A DNA stretch of 12,457 bases from Thermoplasmata archaeon (GTDB taxonomy: Archaea; Thermoplasmatota; Thermoplasmata; Halarchaeoplasmatales; Halarchaeoplasmataceae), in NCBI GenBank assembly GCA_019594025.1, contig JAFDUB010000045.1, forward strand, positions 1 to 12,457. Reading direction: 5' to 3'. A program made the position numbers and the translations under genes. The notes under the pieces were generated by a model. That model ran no database searches, was not told where the DNA came from, and saw only the letters and a program-made list of their open reading frames with translations. Shown one piece after another: positions 6,114 through 12,457 of the stretch (positions are counted from its first letter, which is position 1; every line of letters begins with the position of its first letter).

Positions 6114-7358
6114 TCATCTAAATACTGGTTCAAATCCTTTATCCTCGAACCAATACTCTATAAAATCGGGCTCGATATCAAGGCAACTTTCCGAAATTCT
6201 TCTAAACTCCATGTGTGTAATCGTGTCACCGATGTAGTCCTGATAGATCTTACTAAACAGTTCTAACAATCCATCCCTACCAACCGCGGCCTCCATATCC
6301 CAGAAGGCCCAGCTACCTTTAAGGTACCAGTGTGTGTACATGTTGTCTAAAAATCTGTATTCCTTGATAGGTCGATCATTTTCGGCCAGATGCTTTTCAA
6401 CCCTCTCTCGGTAACTGTCGAAGTACTTTTTTTCTATATCCGCTTCATCGTACATCATGGCTGTTAATATCACTTCTAGATATTGTGTGATAGCTTCAGC
6501 TAACCACGGTTCTTTGAAATCAACACCGATTCCGAACCAGCCGTGGATGGTCTCGTGTAAAGAGAGTGATTTAGGTAAACTGTCTACCTTCCAATCGTTA
6601 TCTATCAGGTATTTTGTAAAAAGGTCTCCAACCACCCATAGGCCGTCCCTCTCGAATCCGCATTCCGCACCTTCTTTGCCTCTCGGTGATACGATACCGA
6701 TGCCTCCGTTTCCCTTTTTTAATGGACCGAACAACTTTGTGCACAGTTCGATAGAGGAGGAGAAATCATCCATCAATACTTCTTTGAACTTTATCATATC
6801 TTTGGGTATATGCAGTTCTAAATTTACACCGCAGCATTCCTTTTGAAATGTTTCTAATATTGGAGAAGCGCAGAGGAAGATATCCTCAATTTTCCGGGAG
6901 TAACGATATTTGCCGCCGTCTCCCATTATTTCACCAGGAGTAACTATCGTCCAATCTCCTGGCAGATCCACTTTAAGATCATAAGTAAAACTTTCAAATT
7001 GAGACTGCGGTTCTATGGTTGGAAACCACCAGCAGAAGCCGGATAGCTCTACGAGATCACCTCTGATGATACTGACTCTATAACCCTGGAACGAACTTAA
7101 GTTTCCCTTCCAATTGATTTCTACCGGATCCTTTTTGATATCCCGATCTTTTACCATATATCTGGTTGTAAGTTTACCCTCTTCTTCAACCTCCCAATCA
7201 AGGCTTTTTTTACCCTGCTTTATGGATATGATATCGAACCTGTTACCGAGATAGAATCGAAGCTCTTCATCTCCAGATACTTCCATCATATCTTTAGCTT
7301 TGAGTGTACCCAGCTTAGGATCAATTTTCAAAGTGATGTCGTGATGTTTTATTTTCAT
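6114..7358 (-). CDS. M1-like (gluzincin) zinc metallopeptidase
   Basis: This 414-residue protein has the layout of M1 aminopeptidases: a beta-rich N-terminal domain with GFCWWFPTIEP (residues 107-117) and a strand pattern ending in TIVTPGE, then a thermolysin-like domain. The zinc motif HETIH (268-272) is followed by GWFG and by PWLAEAITQYLE (284-295), where Glu288 should be the third zinc ligand. Tyr345 in WYLKGSW corresponds to the catalytic tyrosine region. The HExxH-to-Glu gap is 15 residues instead of the usual 18. The GAMEN substrate motif is replaced by GAECG (230-234), so N-terminal amine recognition may differ. It is much shorter than classic members (600-850 residues) because the C-terminal helical domain is missing. 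No signal peptide is visible, so it is probably cytoplasmic. It stands alone, converging on the small membrane protein gene; substrate unknown. Confidence 0.82.
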   Translation of the reverse strand: MKIKHHDITLKIDPKLGTLKAKDMMEVSGDEELRFYLGNRFDIISIKQGKKSLDWEVEEEGKLTTRYMVKDRDIKKDPVEINWKGNLSSFQGYRVSIIRGDLVELSGFCWWFPTIEPQSQFESFTYDLKVDLPGDWTIVTPGEIMGDGGKYRYSRKIEDIFLCASPILETFQKECCGVNLELHIPKDMIKFKEVLMDDFSSSIELCTKLFGPLKKGNGGIGIVSPRGKEGAECGFERDGLWVVGDLFTKYLIDNDWKVDSLPKSLSLHETIHGWFGIGVDFKEPWLAEAITQYLEVILTAMMYDEADIEKKYFDSYRERVEKHLAENDRPIKEYRFLDNMYTHWYLKGSWAFWDMEAAVGRDGLLELFSKIYQDYIGDTITHMEFRRISESCLDIEPDFIEYWFEDKGFEPVFR

Positions 7359-7430
7359 TGAATTATGTATAAGATATCAGTGGTTAAATTGTTTTTGGAC
7401 TCCTTTAAAAACTATCTCGGATCAGTTACC

Positions 7431-7443
7431 AATAAATATAAAA
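7431..7443 (+). promoter_or_regulatory. TATA box before the 53-codon ORF
   Basis: AATAAATATAAAA is a strong archaeal TATA match centred about 34 bases before GTG 7471 and 43 before GTG 7480. It predicts transcription starting near 7462-7466, just ahead of either start. Confidence 0.55.
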
Positions 7444-7470
7444 CTCGCTTTTCACTTCTTCTGGAAGATT

Positions 7471-7632
7471 GTGATAGACGTGAGCGAATCCGAAGGGGAT
7501 ATAGTAGAGTATAAGCCGTCCATGGCCAAAGGCGTAGCGGAGATGTTAAACGAGTTCAAGAAGTCATGGCCAGGTGGATTCGGAGGAGGAGCACCTTTCG
7601 GGTTATCTCGGTTATTGAAGAGGAGAATGTAG
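7471..7632 (+). CDS. Small 53-residue ORF, possible N-terminal remnant of an N-acetyltransferase
   Basis: This begins with GTG 7471 and encodes VIDVSESEGDIVEYKP, then MAKGVAEMLNEF, then SWPGGFGGGAPF, and ends in a basic tail SRLLKRRM. A second GTG at 7480 is an equally possible start; GGAAG lies 3 bases before 7471 and a strong TATA box is upstream. From memory, the YxPxxAxxxAEMxNEF...WPGGFGGGxPF pattern resembles the start of some archaeal GNAT N-acetyltransferases. That is a recollection, not a search result. If correct, the homology stops after GGGAPF, and the rest of the domain appears broken into other frames downstream. It could instead be a genuine small protein. No role can be assigned. 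Confidence 0.5.
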   Translation: MIDVSESEGDIVEYKPSMAKGVAEMLNEFKKSWPGGFGGGAPFGLSRLLKRRM

Positions 7633-7780
7633 GTTCGTTTATACTGAGTTATTTTTCGATGATATATACATGCGGATAGTTTTTTCTGCAGTGGGAACTG
7701 AAAACGAGTTCGATTTATTGACCCCTGAGGGCGATATACATTATTACGCCATAGTCTCAACTCAGAGAAGTTGGGGCTAA
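7602..7780 (+). pseudogene. Possible downstream remnants of the same decayed gene, in two further frames
   Basis: Shifting frame just after the GGGAPF of the 53-codon ORF gives VISVIEEENVGSFILSYF (from 7602, stop at 7677-7679). This looks like the beta-hairpin that follows the first helices in GNAT domains. It overlaps a third frame beginning with ATG 7670, which encodes a 36-residue stretch containing GTENEFDLLTPEGDIHYYAI and stops at 7778-7780. Three gene-like stretches in consecutive frames under one promoter suggest frameshifts and deletions in a former gene. The third stretch could instead be an independent tiny gene, since GTTTATACT lies about 30 bases before its ATG. Bases 7781-7855 show nothing. 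Confidence 0.3.
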
Positions 7781-7855
7781 AAGACGTGACTTATATTATA
7801 GTAACCTTGCTCATCCTAAGTCATATTTGGTCAATAATTAAGTTCATCCGCCTCT

Positions 7856-10800
7856 CTATCTAATACCTTCGTCGGGACCAAATTGTTCGTCGTCTAGAGG
7901 CGAATCTTCTGCATACGATTCCTGATATGGCTCCTCTTCCATAGTATAATCCCCTTCAGAACCCCTTTTCTTTAATGCGACTACCAGTATGAGTATGATT
8001 ACTATAACCGCTATTAATACTAACAGCCACCACATCGGAAATAGGGCCTCATCTTCGTCTCGTTCAGTAACAAGCACGTAGATAGTGTCTTCATCTACAT
8101 TACCTGCAGCGTCTTCAACGGTAAGAGTTATCGTATAGTTCCCAGCATCCTCGAAGGTGTAGCTCACGGTAACACCGTCATGTTCCTCTCCATCTATGAT
8201 CCATGTGTACCTAACTATGCCTACGTTGTCTGTTGAAGCACTTCCATCAAAGTTAACAGTTTCACCAATATATATACTGGTCTTATCTGCATTCGCAATA
8301 GCGACTGGTGGCTCCGTATCCTCTTCCAGGATGGTGGTGAAGTTCCATGTAGCCGACTGTGTTGTATCCTGTCCATCATCCGCTACAGCGTACCATTCGT
8401 AAGTCTCATTGAGTGAAAGACCGGACCATGTAACCGATGCGGTAGAGCCGCTGGCCACGCTATTGTCGGTTCCAAAAACACTATCATCTGAAGCGTCGTA
8501 GAAGGTAACGTTCATGGTATCTCCGTCAGGGTCCGATACGTCCACGGAGAGTGTGGGTGCAGTACTCACATCCTGAGCTCCGTCGACGGGAATAGGATTC
8601 GTAGGCACATCCGGTGCGTGATTTGCATCGGTAGTTGTAAAGCTCCATGTAACCGACTGCGTGGCCTCAATACCGTCATCGGCCACCGCGTACCATTCGT
8701 ACACCATACCCATGGAAAGCCCGGACCAGGTAACAGATGCGGTAGAGCCGCTGGCCACATCATTATCCGTTCCTATCACGCTGTCGTCCGATGCGTTGTA
8801 GAAGGTAACGTTCATGGTATCTCCGTCAGGATCCGACACATCAACGGTTAGTAAAGGAGATGTGCTCACATCCACAGCACCGTCCGCAGGAGACGGGTTC
8901 GAGGGAGGGTCCGGTGGATCATTCAGTTCTGTGATGGTGACCATAATATCCTGTTGATGCACCAAATGTCCGTTGCAGTTCGACATCCTGAGGTCTATGT
9001 AGCCGCTACCGTGCTGATCGGGCTGTGGAGTTATCTCTAAATTCCCATCTATTACCTCGGCGGTAAAGAGTGACGTATCCGAGCTAGTAGCTTCCCATCG
9101 AGGTTCATCCACAAAGATCGTCTGAATATTATGCATCCATTCTATAGTTTCACCGGTTTCTGCGTTGTAGTCTGCATAACCCAGGACACCGTTGTAGGTT
9201 ACGGTATTATCAACCGTCAAATTGATGCCCAAAGACTTGGCGTGTCCACCTCTCCAACGTATATCGACGACCATGTTATCTTCACCATTGTACCGGAACA
9301 GGTTATCCAGGTCTATCTCAACCCATTCGCCTCTCTTTTCAGATGCTAGTGTGTAGGTGGTTCTGTTCAGTACCTCCTCCCAATCATCGATACGGTTCGC
9401 TTCGAAGTTTGTTCCCAAAGATTCGTTGGAAGAGTGTGCCATCCTTATTGACAGGTTCTCCACGACCGACCAATCGGTACCATCCGTAAAGGCCTGGAAC
9501 CGTATCTTATCGACTGTTCCCGACGCATTCAAAAGCTCGCTCCTCTGCAGTATCTGATAGCGTATCTCCGGAAATGCTCCCGAATTGAAAGGCAGGGAGC
9601 CAAACCAATAATACCAACTGGCAGCAGTACCTTTATCAATCACACCGACATCCGCAACTTCGGTTTCGAACTTGGTTATGGGTAAAGATGTACTCAAAGC
9701 ACCTGTCGGGGAACTTATATCCCACGTATTTAAGATGAAGTAATTACTGAAAGTTGTAATATTCGTATTAACTTTGACACCATTGTCTCCCTGCCACTGA
9801 AGATCAACTAACAAGTTATAGGAAGAATCGTAGGTGAAACTCTCGTTAAGTTCAAAATGGATCCATGGATCATCGTCGGATGAATTAGTTTCATACTTCT
9901 CCACGGAAAAAACTTCAACCGGTAGACCGTGGTAGTTATCGGCAAAGGTTTCCGTCAACTCATCCAGCTCCGTATGGGCTAAAGATATTGTGAGATTTTT
10001 GAATATCCCTACTTGGGAGGGGTAATACCTTCCAAAGGATATGCGCTTGATTGTTCCCTCTCCGCCTACAAGTTCAGGTGTGTACAAGGTTTGACAATGA
10101 GATTCGTCCTGATTTTCACCGTCGAAAGGAACGTTAGAGCTACCGCCATTCCCTCCTGATTTGCCTTCAGTAACTCCATAACTTGTACCCAACGGTATGG
10201 TCCGGGTAGGTTCGTTTTCTTCCATGTACTGGTCTGGGATCTCCTCAGGTCCAAAGGATATACTCACCTTGGGCCAGTGGTGAGAATCCTCGTGGTCCGT
10301 GCTCTTAAAAGCTACAAAATTATAAAAGTCAACTCCGTGATCGTCACCCCTTATCATCAACCCGTTGTTTTCCATATCCCCATCATACCATGCACGTACT
10401 ATCTCCGTTATGTCCCAGTCGTACCATGTATAATTCTGAGATATGTTTCTGTAGGATATGTAGGATGTATCGAAATCTCCTCCAGGGGTATCCCAGGCAT
10501 GGGTTTCGGTTCGGTTGTACCAGTTCACCGACCCGGGCTCTCCGATCAGATCGTTCTCAAACCATGGATCAGTTATGGGCGATAACGTTACATTTACATC
10601 CAAACCGGGTTGAGTTATGTAGTCACAATACAGTGATACAGAGGCTCTTTTTAGCCTACCTTCTTCAGGCGGCAAGTTGAATTCCAGTAGGCCTCTGTGT
10701 CGTGATATTTCGTCGTACGCTCTTCCGGCCGGTATATATTCGTAGCCGCCGTGATTACGGTGTTCGTAATCCGGAAAATCGGTGATAAATGCATCTTTCA

Positions 10801-12349
10801 TACCTATGATAACATCAACTTCTTGAGTCACGTAATGACCGTTGTTATTGAACAAGGACAGCGCCAACGTCCCTACTCCTCTGGCGTTTGGCATAGGATT
10901 TATCGTCAACTCGGTTCCCAAAACCTCGGCCTTGAACATATCGGGGTCCAAACTTTGACCTTCCCAGAAGAAGTGAGCACCGTCGGTAACCTCTACACCG
11001 AATTTTGCCTTTACGGACGTACCATCCGCCATCCCCGTGGGACTGGTAACAGAATCGGAAAACACTCTTCTGTTAGATCCATGATTAAAAGCCTGTAAGC
11101 CAACACTGTTTCCTCCGGATCCTATCCACTGTATGTCTATCAAAAGGTTCCTACTACCATCGTAAGGGAAAGCGGTATCGAGTTCAAAGTGCACCCAGCT
11201 GTCGCTGTTGGAGGAATTCACCATCAGGTTATCACGACTGAAAACCTCGTACAGCATGCCTTCGTAGTTATCATCGAATGTGTCCGTTAGACTATCCAAT
11301 GTGGAATGACCTAGTGACATCTTGAAATCACTGAAGTTACCGATCTCGTTGAAATCCGAGCGGTTGAAAGAAATCCTGGTTATATCTCCGGTAACACCTA
11401 TCTCCTCCTGTGGATATAGGTTTTGATAACGCATCTCGCTATAGGGCCCGTAGAAAGGTATGGAGTTGACGGAATCGTAGCCTTCTTGTGAAAGCCGCTC
11501 AAGATCCCCACGTTCCCTGCCGGCTAGATCTATCACCTCGGGAGGACCGTTCATCTCCAATGTTTGGTTCTCCAGGGGAGGGTCTATCTCAGCATGATAT
11601 GTGATGGTCAATTTCGGTCTACTAGAGGCTATTACGTATTCGCTTGTATAGAATAAGAAGAAATCAGGATCGGAAACCCCATCCGGTACCATTATCACTC
11701 CGTAGTTTTCCAATTCACCGGATTCCCATCTTTTAGCGATGTTAGTGATATCCCATGAATACCAGACGTCTTCATAATCGATCAACAAGGACGGTTCTCT
11801 ATAAGAGTATATCCCTTCGTCGAAATCTCCCCCTGGAGTATCCCACGTTTCGTCTACCGTTCTGTAGGTCCAGTTCGCCGCGCCCGGTTCAGCATGTTCA
11901 ACCCCCTCCTCCCACTCATTCAAAAGCGGATGTACTTTGATATTTACCAGGCCTTCGGAATCCATTGAATAACTTCCATGTACTGATAGCGTAGCGTCTT
12001 TTATAATCCCTATATTATCTGGAAGGTCGAATTGAAGGAGAGATCTCATTTCGCCTGGTTCTGGATATATCCCAACACCTGAGGTAATTGCACTTCCGTA
12101 GTTATAGTCAGGAAGAATCTCACGGATATAGGTATCCTTACCGACGGTCGCATTCGGCTGTACCACGACTCTCTGTAACTCGTAATCCGATTGATACAAC
12201 TCGTTTTCGACCATCTTATTTTCGGCTTCCATTTTTATATCTTTTTCAGACATAGATATGCTGGACAATGTTGAGAGAAGAAAAAGTACCATTATAAACA
12301 GCGTTAAATATCTTTTGCACAACATATGCTTACGCGTTGAAGGTTTCAT
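7856..12349 (-). CDS. Large modular surface protein: DNRLRE, Ig-like and PKD domains with a C-terminal membrane anchor
   Basis: The 1497-residue protein starts with a secretion signal (basic residues, then a hydrophobic core at about 15-32) and ends with one membrane helix (about 1440-1459) followed by KKRG and a 35-residue acidic tail. It is thus a type I surface protein with almost all of its mass outside the cell. In order it has a DNRLRE-like module (about 60-250); a beta-rich module with a SIPFYG...RYQNLY...GDITRISF pattern (294-455); a cadherin-like stretch (456-515); a second DNRLRE-like module (516-700); two more copies of the beta-rich module (738-895 and 911-1080); another cadherin-like stretch (1082-1140); two Ig-like repeats of exactly 100 residues (1144-1343); and a PKD domain (1347-1428). 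About two dozen N-x-S/T sequons suggest heavy N-glycosylation. No catalytic domain or PGF-type sorting signal is seen, so adhesion, polysaccharide binding or envelope structure is likely, but the ligand is unknown. Confidence 0.9.
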   Translation of the reverse strand: MKPSTRKHMLCKRYLTLFIMVLFLLSTLSSISMSEKDIKMEAENKMVENELYQSDYELQRVVVQPNATVGKDTYIREILPDYNYGSAITSGVGIYPEPGEMRSLLQFDLPDNIGIIKDATLSVHGSYSMDSEGLVNIKVHPLLNEWEEGVEHAEPGAANWTYRTVDETWDTPGGDFDEGIYSYREPSLLIDYEDVWYSWDITNIAKRWESGELENYGVIMVPDGVSDPDFFLFYTSEYVIASSRPKLTITYHAEIDPPLENQTLEMNGPPEVIDLAGRERGDLERLSQEGYDSVNSIPFYGPYSEMRYQNLYPQEEIGVTGDITRISFNRSDFNEIGNFSDFKMSLGHSTLDSLTDTFDDNYEGMLYEVFSRDNLMVNSSNSDSWVHFELDTAFPYDGSRNLLIDIQWIGSGGNSVGLQAFNHGSNRRVFSDSVTSPTGMADGTSVKAKFGVEVTDGAHFFWEGQSLDPDMFKAEVLGTELTINPMPNARGVGTLALSLFNNNGHYVTQEVDVIIGMKDAFITDFPDYEHRNHGGYEYIPAGRAYDEISRHRGLLEFNLPPEEGRLKRASVSLYCDYITQPGLDVNVTLSPITDPWFENDLIGEPGSVNWYNRTETHAWDTPGGDFDTSYISYRNISQNYTWYDWDITEIVRAWYDGDMENNGLMIRGDDHGVDFYNFVAFKSTDHEDSHHWPKVSISFGPEEIPDQYMEENEPTRTIPLGTSYGVTEGKSGGNGGSSNVPFDGENQDESHCQTLYTPELVGGEGTIKRISFGRYYPSQVGIFKNLTISLAHTELDELTETFADNYHGLPVEVFSVEKYETNSSDDDPWIHFELNESFTYDSSYNLLVDLQWQGDNGVKVNTNITTFSNYFILNTWDISSPTGALSTSLPITKFETEVADVGVIDKGTAASWYYWFGSLPFNSGAFPEIRYQILQRSELLNASGTVDKIRFQAFTDGTDWSVVENLSIRMAHSSNESLGTNFEANRIDDWEEVLNRTTYTLASEKRGEWVEIDLDNLFRYNGEDNMVVDIRWRGGHAKSLGINLTVDNTVTYNGVLGYADYNAETGETIEWMHNIQTIFVDEPRWEATSSDTSLFTAEVIDGNLEITPQPDQHGSGYIDLRMSNCNGHLVHQQDIMVTITELNDPPDPPSNPSPADGAVDVSTSPLLTVDVSDPDGDTMNVTFYNASDDSVIGTDNDVASGSTASVTWSGLSMGMVYEWYAVADDGIEATQSVTWSFTTTDANHAPDVPTNPIPVDGAQDVSTAPTLSVDVSDPDGDTMNVTFYDASDDSVFGTDNSVASGSTASVTWSGLSLNETYEWYAVADDGQDTTQSATWNFTTILEEDTEPPVAIANADKTSIYIGETVNFDGSASTDNVGIVRYTWIIDGEEHDGVTVSYTFEDAGNYTITLTVEDAAGNVDEDTIYVLVTERDEDEALFPMWWLLVLIAVIVIILILVVALKKRGSEGDYTMEEEPYQESYAEDSPLDDEQFGPDEGIR
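8321..8920 (-). repeat. Tandem pair of 300-bp repeats encoding Ig-like domains
   Basis: Two units, 8621-8920 and 8321-8620 in coding order, repeat with an exact 300-base period inside the surface protein gene. By eye about three quarters of the residues are identical, with unbroken blocks VDVSDPDGDTMNVTFY and VASGSTASVTWSGLS. The DNA is also locally identical, for example GCGGTAGAGCCGCTGGCCAC on the plus strand in both units. This indicates recent duplication or gene conversion. Confidence 0.9.
9665..12172 (-). repeat. Diverged large internal duplication in the surface protein (period about 450 residues)
   Basis: Residues about 60-455 and 510-895 of the surface protein repeat the same order: a DNRLRE-like module then a beta-rich module. 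Landmarks recur at a constant offset: PGAANW at 155 and PGSVNW at 605, and WDTPGGDFD at 169 and 619, both 450 residues apart. The copies are clearly diverged, so this duplication is older than the Ig-like pair. Confidence 0.75.
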
Positions 12350-12375
12350 AGATATTCCCGCAATAGATATGGGTA

Positions 12376-12390
12376 TATATACATATAAAC
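12376..12390 (-). promoter_or_regulatory. TATA box of the surface protein gene
   Basis: On the minus strand this reads GTTTATATGTATATA, centred about 34 bases before the ATG at 12349. It predicts transcription starting near 12357, with a very short leader. GGGA (12356-12359) lies 6 bases before the start as a weak ribosome-binding site. The remaining bases to 12457 are extremely AT-rich, and no gene is seen there. Confidence 0.5.
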
Positions 12391-12457
12391 TTTACCACCT
12401 ATCTATAAATAATAATTTATTATTAATATTATATTAAACTAGCTGTTTATAATGGTA

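Noticed and set aside
6457..6846. 129-codon plus-strand frame inside the M1-like peptidase gene
   Set aside because: It lies opposite a clearly conserved zinc peptidase, and its product has no recognisable pattern.
7452..7760. 102-codon minus-strand frame opposite the 53-codon ORF
   Set aside because: The composition is not protein-like (irregular basic and proline-rich stretches), and the plus strand carries the promoter and gene-like frames.
8321..8920. Regular repeat that might suggest CRISPR or satellite DNA
   Set aside because: The 300-base period is a whole number of codons inside an open frame encoding Ig-like domains.
10277..11098. Several plus-strand frames opposite the surface protein
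   Set aside because: They are antisense shadows of a continuous 1497-codon gene with clear domains.
12408..12424. AT-only inverted repeat (AATAATAA and TTATTATT) near the window end
   Set aside because: Eight-base arms made only of A and T are expected by chance in such AT-rich sequence. There is no sign of an origin or attachment site.

Overview
The window comes from an archaeon, most likely a euryarchaeote. The evidence is a thermosome (group II chaperonin), a geranylgeranyl-lipid reductase, the C-terminal end of a probable tetraether-lipid radical SAM enzyme, AT-rich TATA-like boxes 25-40 bases before several starts, and a poly-T stretch right after the thermosome gene. A Thermoplasmatota-type lineage fits the mix of genes, but the sequence alone does not prove it. 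No rRNA, tRNA, CRISPR array or transposase gene was seen.

Bases 1-1898 (+) form a tight operon for membrane-lipid maturation. It contains the last 61 codons of a Tes-like radical SAM protein, a 58-residue 2[4Fe-4S] ferredoxin, a geranylgeranyl reductase-family flavoprotein and a DUF2085 membrane protein. Starts are set by strong Shine-Dalgarno sites or by a 4-base ATGA overlap. The ferredoxin probably supplies electrons to the reductase, and perhaps to the radical SAM enzyme. A UDP-glucuronate 4-epimerase-like gene (1924-2892, +) follows and would supply UDP-galacturonate for surface glycans or glycolipid head groups.

Bases 2947-3318 hold the N-terminal half of a ZIP-family metal transporter. 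It stops before the metal-transporting helices, and its end runs into the 3' end of a convergent hypC (3292-3519, -). hypC is divergent from the thermosome gene (3641-5293, +), which ends at a T-run. Bases 5312-5584 have no convincing gene. A small unrecognised membrane protein (5585-6046, +) then converges on an M1-like zinc metallopeptidase (6114-7358, -).

Bases 7471-7780 (+) carry a 53-codon ORF and two further fragments in other frames. Together they look like a decayed gene, possibly an N-acetyltransferase. The last 4.5 kb (7856-12349, -) is a single gene for a 1497-residue type I surface protein: signal peptide, two DNRLRE-like modules, three copies of a beta-rich module, two near-identical 100-residue Ig-like repeats, a PKD domain, a C-terminal membrane anchor and an acidic cytoplasmic tail.

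The main points of interest are the lipid operon with its coupled DUF2085 gene, the shortened zinc motif of the M1-like protein, the modular surface protein, and two apparent gene remnants (ZIP and the possible acetyltransferase).
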